DNA from: Gemmatimonadota bacterium
Lineage (GTDB): Bacteria > Latescibacterota > UBA2968 > UBA8231
NCBI GenBank assembly: GCA_026706165.1
Contig: JAPOZF010000329.1
Span: forward strand, 1 to 7,632
Direction: 5' to 3'
DNA: 7,632 nt
Shown here: positions 1 through 7,632 of the stretch, in pieces
Layout: each line of letters begins with the position of its first letter
Numbering within the stretch: position 1 is the stretch's first letter
Made by a program: the position numbers and the translations under genes
Notes under the pieces: generated by a model
Databases searched by the model: none
The model's input: only the letters and a program-made list of their open reading frames with translations
Told to the model about the DNA's origin: nothing

Positions 1-407
1 GGACCGCGGCGGCCGGGGGGGTCGAGCCGGGAGCCTGGGCGCTGTTCGCCATCCTGTTCGCCTGGCAGCACCCGCATTTCTACGCCATCGCCTGGATCTT
101 CAGGGATGACTACGCCCGCGCCGGCTTCAAGATGCTGCCCGTCCTCGAGAAGGACGGCAGGCGGACCTGCCGGCACATCGTCGCCTTCTCCGTCCTGCTG
201 ATCGCCTCCTCCACCGTCCCGGTGCTTCTCGGGCTTTCGGGATCGCTGTATCTCTCCGGCGCCCTCATCCTCGGTCTCGGAATGCTGGCGTCGGCGGTGG
301 CCCTGAACGTCACCCGCTCCACCATCGAGGCGCGGCGGTTGCTGCGCGCCTCGGTGCTCTATCTGCCGCTGCTGCTGTTGCTGACCGTCGTCGACGTCAG
401 CTTCTGA
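1..407 (+). CDS. ctaB: Haem O synthase (protohaem IX farnesyltransferase), C-terminal part
   Basis: This integral membrane prenyltransferase of the UbiA superfamily adds a farnesyl group to haem b to give haem O, the precursor of haem A for haem-copper oxidases. Only the last 134 residues are present; the gene enters from the left edge, with its first full codon at base 3. The diagnostic block is WQHPHFYAIAW at about residues 20-30 of the fragment, followed by RDDYARAGFKMLP, which is the second Asp-rich conserved region of CtaB/CyoE. Three further hydrophobic stretches follow (about residues 55-77, 80-98 and 116-131), matching the family's C-terminal helices. The TGA stop is at 405-407. It converges with mobA and the two 3' ends overlap by 11 bases. 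No terminator is visible between them. The name cyoE is equivalent; the neighbouring oxidase genes that would decide between them lie outside the window. Confidence 0.95.
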   Translation, partial: TAAAGGVEPGAWALFAILFAWQHPHFYAIAWIFRDDYARAGFKMLPVLEKDGRRTCRHIVAFSVLLIASSTVPVLLGLSGSLYLSGALILGLGMLASAVALNVTRSTIEARRLLRASVLYLPLLLLLTVVDVSF

Positions 408-1065
408 GCCCTTCCCCGGGCGCCTGCGGCTTCGTTCGTCCCAGGAACCGCTCGGCCGCGGCCAGGTCTTCCGGCGTGTTGACGTTGGCGAAGGCCATGC
501 CGTAAGGGTCGAGGTGGGCGTACTCTCCCGGCCCAAGCAGGCGCAGCCGCAGGCTGCGGGCGAAGGCGCCGACCCCGAGTTTTCCCCCGGCCAGCGACCG
601 ATGCAGGAGCGGCCGGGCGGTTTCGCGGTACACCGCGCACAGGGGCTGCAGGCCGGTACGGTCCTCGGGAACCGCGGCGTCGCAATCTTCCCCGGACTGC
701 TCGAGCAGGAACTCGAGCAGCGGGGGGGTGAGAAACGGAAGGTCGCATGCGAGGGCGAGGACCCGCTCAGGCGAGTCGACCTCGAATGCGGTGAGAATCC
801 CCCCGAGGGGGCCCTGGCCGGGGTATCGGTCGCCGGCGATCCCCAGGTCGGATCCGGCCGCGGCGGCGGCGCGCAACTGCGGCGACGGGGCGGCTCCGGC
901 GACGACGCGGACGGGCAGGCCGAGGGGCCGCGCCGCGGTCAGGACCCGTTCGAGCAGGGTGGCGCCCCCGAGCCGGATCAGGGCTTTCTCGCCGCCACCC
1001 ATCCTGCGGCTGCGCCCTCCGGCCAGGACTGCCACGGTCGCGGCGGCGGGACGGTTCTCACCCAC
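397..1065 (-). CDS. mobA: Molybdenum cofactor guanylyltransferase MobA
   Basis: MobA transfers GMP from GTP to molybdopterin cofactor in the cytoplasm, giving the (bis-)MGD form used by DMSO-reductase-family enzymes. The 222-residue protein has the nucleotidyltransferase signature LAGGRSRRMGGGEKAL at residues 14-29 (the usual Asp before the Lys is Glu here), GQGPLGGI at about 84-90, CDLPFL at 108-112 with the metal-binding Asp, QPLCAVYR at about 140-147, and NVNTPEDL near the C terminus. The length is close to the 190-210 residues usual for the family. I chose the GTG at 1065-1063, which overlaps the larB stop (GTGGGTGA) and puts 13 residues before the LAGG motif. The frame stays open further upstream, to a GTG at 1161, but that would add 32 residues read inside larB with no MobA character. 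It probably depends on larB translation. The TGA at 397-399 lies inside the end of ctaB. Confidence 0.92.
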   Translation of the reverse strand: MGENRPAAATVAVLAGGRSRRMGGGEKALIRLGGATLLERVLTAARPLGLPVRVVAGAAPSPQLRAAAAAGSDLGIAGDRYPGQGPLGGILTAFEVDSPERVLALACDLPFLTPPLLEFLLEQSGEDCDAAVPEDRTGLQPLCAVYRETARPLLHRSLAGGKLGVGAFARSLRLRLLGPGEYAHLDPYGMAFANVNTPEDLAAAERFLGRTKPQAPGEGLRS

Positions 1066-1837
1066 CTCGGTCCGGGCTCGAGGATCGCTGGTTGATGAGG
1101 GCCGCGGCGTACCCGGCGCCGTAGCCGTTGTCGATGTTGACCACGAGGACCCCGGAAGCACAGGAGTTGAGCATCGTCAGCAGGGCGGCGAGTCCCTGGA
1201 AACTGGCGCCGTAGCCGATGCTCGTCGGCACCGCGATCACGGGAGTCTCCACCAGCCCGCCGACGACACTGGCCAGGGCACCTTCCATGCCGGCGGCAAC
1301 GACGATCACCTCGGCTTCCCGCAGGCGGCCGGCGTGGGTGAGCAGCCTGTGGATGCCGGCGACGCCGACGTCGAAAATCGTCTCGACGCGGGCCCCCATG
1401 ACCGAGGCGGTCACCGCGGCTTCGCGGGCGACGGGGATGTCGGAAGTCCCTGCAGACACCACCAGGACGAGCCCTTTTTCCGGGAGCGGTCCGATTCCGG
1501 ACGGACGCACCACCACGGTGCGGGCCGTGGCGTCGACCTCGGCGTCGTCGAAGCGCTCGGCCATGGCCCGCGCAAGGTCGCCGTCGACCCGGGTCGCCAG
1601 GACAACCGCCCGCTTCGCCAGGATGCGTGCGGCAATTTCCAGCACTTGGTCCGCGGTCTTTCCCTCGCAGAAGATGGTTTCGGGAAAGCCGCGGCGAAGG
1701 GCCCGGTGGTGATCGACATGGGCGAACCCGCCGACCTCCTCGAACGGAAGGTCCCGCAACCGCGAAAGCGCTTCGCCAGGGCTTGTCCGGCCCGCGGCGA
1801 CATCATCGAGGAGCTGGCGGAGCAGATCGGCGTTCAT
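1058..1837 (-). CDS. larB: Nickel-pincer cofactor biosynthesis protein LarB
   Basis: LarB carboxylates the pyridinium ring of nicotinic acid adenine dinucleotide and releases AMP, giving pyridinium-3,5-biscarboxylate mononucleotide. This is the first step to the nickel-pincer nucleotide of lactate racemase and other LarA-family racemases/epimerases. The protein has 259 residues, about the family length. The C-terminal half is the PurE-like (AIR carboxylase) domain: AGTSDIPVA at 129-137, VPTSIGYGASF at 203-213, LNSCASG with Cys226 matching the reactive Cys of characterised LarB, and NIDNGYGAG at 234-242. The N-terminal part has the usual DHHRALRRGFPE block at about 42-53. The start is well fixed: an in-frame TGA lies three codons upstream (1846-1844). 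The ribosome binding site is poor (AAGGG only 2 bases from ATG). mobA overlaps its end by 8 bases. larC, larE and larA are not in the window, so the cofactor's user is unknown. Confidence 0.94.
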   Translation of the reverse strand: MNADLLRQLLDDVAAGRTSPGEALSRLRDLPFEEVGGFAHVDHHRALRRGFPETIFCEGKTADQVLEIAARILAKRAVVLATRVDGDLARAMAERFDDAEVDATARTVVVRPSGIGPLPEKGLVLVVSAGTSDIPVAREAAVTASVMGARVETIFDVGVAGIHRLLTHAGRLREAEVIVVAAGMEGALASVVGGLVETPVIAVPTSIGYGASFQGLAALLTMLNSCASGVLVVNIDNGYGAGYAAALINQRSSSPDRGG

Positions 1838-2015
1838 CGCCCTTCAGGAGGCAGGAAGAGCATGCCCGAATGGAATGACCATGGGCAGGCGGGGCGAACG
1901 GCAGGAGCAGGGCACCGGCGGAATTCGGGTTTCTTTTCGCATTAGCGGGAAAGGGCTGCGGGGAAATGGACCCGGGGAACCTGCCCGGGGGATGCAAGGC
2001 CCGGCCGGCTCCCTG
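1838..2015. other. Intergenic gap between the lipoprotein gene and larB
   Basis: This is the only real non-coding stretch in the window (178 bases). It must hold the end of the ppdK-parA-parB-lipoprotein unit and the leader of larB-mobA if those are separate transcripts. It has an AT-richer patch at about 1921-1945 and one GC-only hairpin at 1971-1989. I could not find a convincing -35/-10 pair for larB on the - strand, a riboswitch, or a short gene. The larB unit may therefore be transcribed by read-through from upstream. Confidence 0.6.
1971..1989 (-). terminator. Possible weak terminator hairpin after the lipoprotein gene
   Basis: Two copies of the palindrome CCCGGG (1971-1976 and 1984-1989) can pair as a 6-bp all-GC stem around a 7-base loop. 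It begins about 27 bases past the lipoprotein stop, where a terminator is expected. No run of U follows on the - strand, so it is not a standard intrinsic terminator. It may be chance in GC-rich DNA. Confidence 0.25.
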
Positions 2016-3332
2016 CTACCCTCCGCGGCAGCAGCGGAAACCGAGTTGCAGTCCATCCTCACGGACGTAGGGGGAGAAGATCCGGTCCTGCATCAGCTTC
2101 TCGATCTCCGTTTCGGAGTAGATGTCGAAATCACCGGCAGCGGGAATAGGCTCGAAGCCCGCGCTTGAATTCGTACAGTCGAAATCAGTGGCGACCCCGC
2201 TGAGCCTGAAATTCCCCTGCCGCTCCGACAGGGCAGTGAGATCCATGGTCCATTCGAAGGCGTTGCCGATGAGGTCGTAGACACCGGCAGAGCTGCTGCA
2301 ATTCGGGAAATGACCGGAGGGAGCGACGTCCTCGAATCCCGGTGAATCCCCCGCGGTCGCCGACCCGGCGGTGTTGCAGTAGCGACGCCCGAAGTTTTCG
2401 GGAAGGTTCTCCCGCACGTCGGTCGAAGAAAACAACAGCCCCTCCGGGCCCCTGCAGGCGTGCTCCCACTCCGCCGAAGAGCAGAGCCGTTTCCCCTGAT
2501 CGGCGCACAGGCGGGCCGCTTCGAACCAGGAATTCGTCAACAGCGGCTGTTCGCCTTTCCGATTCGGGTATTCGTAAAGGTCGATCTGGTAGGGGATGGC
2601 GGCGCCGTCTTCGTCCGTCAGTTCGAGGGCGGCCATGCCGGTTTCCGGCAATTCGGGAACCGTTACCTGCAACAGAATCTCCGACCGCACGGTGTCGGCG
2701 CCATCGGTCACTTCGAGGAGGACGGTATAGGTCTCCGGGAACAGCGGGATGAAGTTCGCCTGCCTCCCTCCGCCCTGGAGCAGGGCTTGGGGGGATCCCT
2801 CAGCAAGCTGCCAGCCAAACGTCAGGGGATCGCCGTCTTCGTCCTCGGCGATTGCCTCGAGAACCACTACCTGCTCCCGGAATGAGACCAGGGTATCGGT
2901 CGCCGTCCCCCGCAACAGGGGAGGCGACTGGATCACCTCGATGAGAAACGTCTCGATAATGTCATCGGTTTCGGGCTGGCGGTCGCTGATCGTCGCCGAA
3001 ACCAGGAAGAACTCGGAGCCGCCCTGAATGGAAAGGGGGGCGGTCCAGATGGTTGCGGGGCTCGTGGTGTCGCTGAAACTGCCGGCACCCGAATCGTTCC
3101 AGGAGTAGAGCAGCGGATCGTCGTCCTGGTCGGAAGCCCGGACTTCCAGCGAAACCGACCCGCCGCGACGGACGCGGGTGGTATCGGCGGAACTCACCTG
3201 GAGGGCCGGGGGTTCGTTGGGCAGCTCCTGGTGGAGGAGGCTGCAGGAAACAGCTCCCCACAGTACCATCCCCAGGCTTGCAGGCAACTGGCAGCCGGAG
3301 GTGAGACGGTGCGGAGGAAGGCCGCCGGGCAC
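2016..3332 (-). CDS. Lipoprotein with two PKD/Ig-like domains and a C-terminal SUMF1 (FGE-sulfatase) domain
   Basis: This is a predicted exported lipoprotein of 438 residues; its exact role is unknown. The N terminus has a short hydrophobic segment (about residues 16-29) ending in AVSC, an acceptable lipobox with the lipidated Cys at 30. The next residue is Ser, so outer-membrane sorting is likely if the host has one. Two PKD/cadherin-like beta-sandwich repeats follow (about 41-135 and 136-226), each with an acidic turn (DQDDDPLLYSW; DEDGDPLTFGW). Residues about 233-438 form a formylglycine-generating-enzyme/SUMF1 fold: KRLCSSAEWEHACRG at 281-295, YDLIGNAFEWT at 352-362, and a final GFRCC. 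The region where true FGE enzymes carry their copper-binding Cys pair shows no such pair, so catalysis is doubtful. Eight cysteines in this domain suggest disulfides and an extracytoplasmic location. The GTG start at 3332-3330 shares a base with the parB stop (TAGTG); later starts would remove the signal peptide. Translation is probably coupled to parB. Confidence 0.8.
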   Translation of the reverse strand: MPGGLPPHRLTSGCQLPASLGMVLWGAVSCSLLHQELPNEPPALQVSSADTTRVRRGGSVSLEVRASDQDDDPLLYSWNDSGAGSFSDTTSPATIWTAPLSIQGGSEFFLVSATISDRQPETDDIIETFLIEVIQSPPLLRGTATDTLVSFREQVVVLEAIAEDEDGDPLTFGWQLAEGSPQALLQGGGRQANFIPLFPETYTVLLEVTDGADTVRSEILLQVTVPELPETGMAALELTDEDGAAIPYQIDLYEYPNRKGEQPLLTNSWFEAARLCADQGKRLCSSAEWEHACRGPEGLLFSSTDVRENLPENFGRRYCNTAGSATAGDSPGFEDVAPSGHFPNCSSSAGVYDLIGNAFEWTMDLTALSERQGNFRLSGVATDFDCTNSSAGFEPIPAAGDFDIYSETEIEKLMQDRIFSPYVREDGLQLGFRCCRGG

Positions 3333-4204
3333 TACTCGTCGCGCAGGAGCAGCTCGAGGATGCGCTCGAGATCTCCGTCGTCGTAGAACTCGATTTCGAT
3401 GCGCCCCTTCTTCGAACTGCGCCGGATGCCAACGGAGGTCGCGAAAAAGTGGCGAAGCCGCTCTTCGTACGCCGAGAGCAAAGGATCGGCGGGCTGTTCG
3501 CCGTTGACAGCCGGCTCGCGGCGCCGGCGCCGTCCGGAACCGGCCTTGCGGGCGGCGTTCTCGAGATCGCGGACGGTCATGCCCTGGGAGACGGCGCGGC
3601 GTCCGAGCTCGAGGGCGTCGTCGCTCTCGAGGGGGATCAGGGCCCGGGCGTGCCCCATCTGCAACTGGCCGGAACGCAGGAAATTCTGCAGCTCCTCGGG
3701 CAGCTTCAGAAGCCGGACGGTGTTGGCGATAGTCGAGCGGTCGCGGCCGACCTTGCGGGCGATATCCTCCTGGGTCAGCAGGCAGGTGTCCATCAGTTCG
3801 CGGTATCCCTGGGCCTCTTCGATCGGATTGAGATCTTCGCGCTGGATGTTCTCGATGAGCGAGAGCTCCATCAGCTCCTCGGCGGAGTCGATCTCGTTCA
3901 CGATGGCGGGAATCGTCTCCAGGCCGGCCATCCTGGCGGCGCGCCAGCGGCGTTCGCCGGCGATCAGGTGGTACCCCTCGCCGGAGCGGTTCACGGAGAC
4001 GGGCTGGATGACCCCCTTCTCCTGGATGGAGCGCATCAGGCCGCGCAGGCTCTCCTCGTCAAAATCGAGGCGCGGCTGGTGGGGATTCGGTTCGATGTCG
4101 TCGATGGGAAGCAGAACGACCCGGACGTCCCCTTCGGCGCTTGCCTCTCCGTATTCGGGGATCAGGGCGTGGATGCCTTTTCCCAACACCTGCTTCTTAG
4201 CCAT
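3332..4204 (-). CDS. parB: Chromosome partition protein ParB (CTP-dependent parS-binding clamp)
   Basis: ParB binds parS sites near the replication origin, closes as a CTP-dependent sliding clamp, recruits SMC and stimulates the ParA ATPase. The 290-residue protein has the full family layout. The N-terminal LGKGIHALI motif (residues 7-15) is the ParA-contacting peptide. The N domain carries the CTP-binding GERRWRA (83-89) and ENIQRED (118-124) motifs. A helix-turn-helix follows (about 143-163, TQEDIARKVGRDRSTIANTV), then MGHARAL at 183-189. A basic linker (about 218-230, rich in Arg) leads to the C-terminal dimerisation domain, ending in LERILELLLRDE. The ATG start lies within the end of parA (ATGGCTAA, 8-base overlap), with a GGAG about 13 bases upstream. 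This is the common size for chromosomal ParB. I saw no parS-like palindrome in the window. Confidence 0.97.
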   Translation of the reverse strand: MAKKQVLGKGIHALIPEYGEASAEGDVRVVLLPIDDIEPNPHQPRLDFDEESLRGLMRSIQEKGVIQPVSVNRSGEGYHLIAGERRWRAARMAGLETIPAIVNEIDSAEELMELSLIENIQREDLNPIEEAQGYRELMDTCLLTQEDIARKVGRDRSTIANTVRLLKLPEELQNFLRSGQLQMGHARALIPLESDDALELGRRAVSQGMTVRDLENAARKAGSGRRRRREPAVNGEQPADPLLSAYEERLRHFFATSVGIRRSSKKGRIEIEFYDDGDLERILELLLRDE

Positions 4205-5039
4205 GTCGAATGATTTCTCCGGCGAGGCTCATGTAGTTCTGGGCCCCGGGAGAAACGATGTCGTAAAGAACGATCGGCTGTCCGTGTCCGGGGGCTTCCG
4301 CCAGGCGCACGTTTCGCGTAATCGCGGTCCGGTAGACCTTCGCTCCGAAATAGGAACGAACCTCGTCGGCGACCTGCCGCGAGAGGTTAAGGCGGGAGTC
4401 GAACATGGTCAGCAGGACGCCGGCTATCTGCAACCCCGTGTTGAGGTGGCGCTGAATCAGCCGGATGGTATTCAGCAGCTTGCCGAGCCCCTCGAGGGCG
4501 AAGTACTCGCACTGGATCGGAATGAGAACGGAGTGGGCTGCGGTCAGGGAGTTGAGCGTCAGCAGCCCCAGGGACGGCGGGCAGTCGAGAATGATGTAGG
4601 AGTACTCCTGCTGCAGCTCGGCGAGCGCGGTCTGCAGCTTCTGCTCGCGCGCGATCATGCTGACCATCTCGACCTCCGCACCTGTCAGGTTCATGTGCGA
4701 CGGGACGAGGGACAGGTGGGAAATCTGTGTCGGGCGCACGACCTCCCTGACAGACTGGTGGCCGAGCAGGGCGTGATACACGTTGGCGCCCTCGACCTCG
4801 CGTGGTTCCACCCCGCAACCGCTGGTCGCGTTGGCCTGCGGATCCATATCGACGAGAAGTGTCGGCTGTTCGGCAACCGCGAGGCAGGCGGCGAGGTTCA
4901 CAGCCGTCGTCGTCTTGCCGACGCCTCCTTTCTGGTTGGCCACGGCGATGATCCGCCCCACCCGATTTGCAGGGGGAGCACCTGGAAGTCCTGCAGGTTC
5001 GGAGGAAACTTCAGGTTCGGCAGCCAGCTCAGGGGACAT
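4197..5039 (-). CDS. parA: Chromosome partition ATPase ParA (Soj family)
   Basis: ParA is a deviant Walker ATPase that binds DNA non-specifically as an ATP dimer and moves ParB-parS complexes during chromosome segregation. In this 280-residue protein the deviant Walker A is KGGVGKTT at 37-44, with the signature first Lys. The A' motif is DMDPQAN at 64-70, and Walker B/switch is LDCPPSLGLLTLN at 151-163. The block IPIQCEYFALEGL at about 173-185 is typical of chromosomal Soj/ParA. The ATG at 5039-5037 is supported by a strong Shine-Dalgarno sequence 5 bases upstream, and gives a 28-residue acidic, Pro/Ala-rich leader before the core. A GTG (the Val before GRIIAVANQKGG) would give the shorter form seen in many relatives, but it lacks that signal. 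The frame is also open far upstream inside ppdK, but that part reads as nonsense. The start lies 14 bases after the ppdK stop, and the end overlaps parB. Confidence 0.96.
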   Translation of the reverse strand: MSPELAAEPEVSSEPAGLPGAPPANRVGRIIAVANQKGGVGKTTTAVNLAACLAVAEQPTLLVDMDPQANATSGCGVEPREVEGANVYHALLGHQSVREVVRPTQISHLSLVPSHMNLTGAEVEMVSMIAREQKLQTALAELQQEYSYIILDCPPSLGLLTLNSLTAAHSVLIPIQCEYFALEGLGKLLNTIRLIQRHLNTGLQIAGVLLTMFDSRLNLSRQVADEVRSYFGAKVYRTAITRNVRLAEAPGHGQPIVLYDIVSPGAQNYMSLAGEIIRHG

Positions 5040-5044
5040 CGGTG

Positions 5045-5051
5045 CTCCCTT
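5045..5051 (-). promoter_or_regulatory. Ribosome binding site of parA
   Basis: AAGGGAG on the - strand sits 5 bases before the parA ATG at 5039. It lies wholly inside the 14-base gap after the ppdK TGA (5056-5054). It is the best Shine-Dalgarno match in the window, and it decides the parA start against an internal GTG and against a long read-through from within ppdK. Confidence 0.75.
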
Positions 5052-5053
5052 GG

Positions 5054-7632
<2,579 letters not shown>

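Noticed and set aside
700..720. Closely spaced direct repeat of CTCGAGCAG
   Set aside because: It encodes the Leu/Glu-rich helix LLEFLLEQ of MobA, so codon choice explains it.
1066..1161. A longer MobA starting at the GTG at 1161
   Set aside because: The extra 32 residues lie inside larB, show no MobA similarity, and would make an unusually long N terminus before the LAGG motif.
728..1945. A 405-codon open frame on the + strand opposite mobA and larB
   Set aside because: It is rich in Arg, Gly and Asp with no motif, and lies antisense to well-supported mobA and larB.
1875..2168. A 97-codon + strand frame across the larB/lipoprotein gap
   Set aside because: It overlaps the lipoprotein gene antisense, has no recognisable features and uses unconvincing start context.
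3289..3299. The earlier Cys14 (TSGC) as an alternative lipobox in the lipoprotein
   Set aside because: It is preceded by PPHRL, not a hydrophobic segment. Cys30 follows a proper hydrophobic stretch.

Overview
This is a GC-rich bacterial window of densely packed, mostly housekeeping genes. One gene, at the left edge, lies on the + strand. Everything else reads leftward on the - strand. The host looks like a respiring Gram-negative-type bacterium: it has a haem O synthase gene (haem-copper oxidase assembly), molybdenum and nickel cofactor genes, and a lipoprotein with PKD-like and sulfatase-modifying-factor domains. The phylum cannot be fixed from this sequence. A deltaproteobacterial, acidobacterial or FCB-group source would all fit, and this is a weak inference.

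Layout from left to right. (1) Positions 1-407 (+) hold the C-terminal part of haem O synthase, ctaB. (2) Positions 397-1837 (-) hold a two-gene unit, larB then mobA. The genes overlap by 8 bases, and the 3' end of mobA runs 11 bases into the convergent 3' end of ctaB. (3) Positions 1838-2015 are a short non-coding gap with an imperfect terminator-like hairpin and no convincing promoter. (4) Positions 2016-7632 (-) hold a tight run read as ppdK, parA, parB and a PKD/SUMF1-domain lipoprotein. The junctions are a 14-base gap that contains the parA ribosome binding site, an 8-base overlap, and a 1-base stop/start overlap (TAGTG). This looks like one transcription unit.

The functions fall into separate groups. 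ParA and ParB are the chromosome partition ATPase and the CTP-dependent centromere-binding clamp. PPDK interconverts pyruvate and phosphoenolpyruvate. LarB starts synthesis of the nickel-pincer nucleotide cofactor. MobA adds GMP to molybdenum cofactor. The usual origin-proximal partners of parAB (rsmG/mnmG) are not present. ppdK lies directly upstream and an exported lipoprotein directly downstream.

The strongest anomaly is in ppdK. The reading frame breaks near 7382, where about 59 bases appear to be missing compared with the family. The loss removes the conserved ATP-binding segment with the SVRSGA motif and shifts the frame. The remaining 775 codons are intact and carry the catalytic His and Cys. 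This is either a recent inactivating deletion or an assembly/sequence error. I found no defence system, mobile element, CRISPR array, RNA gene or clear undescribed system.
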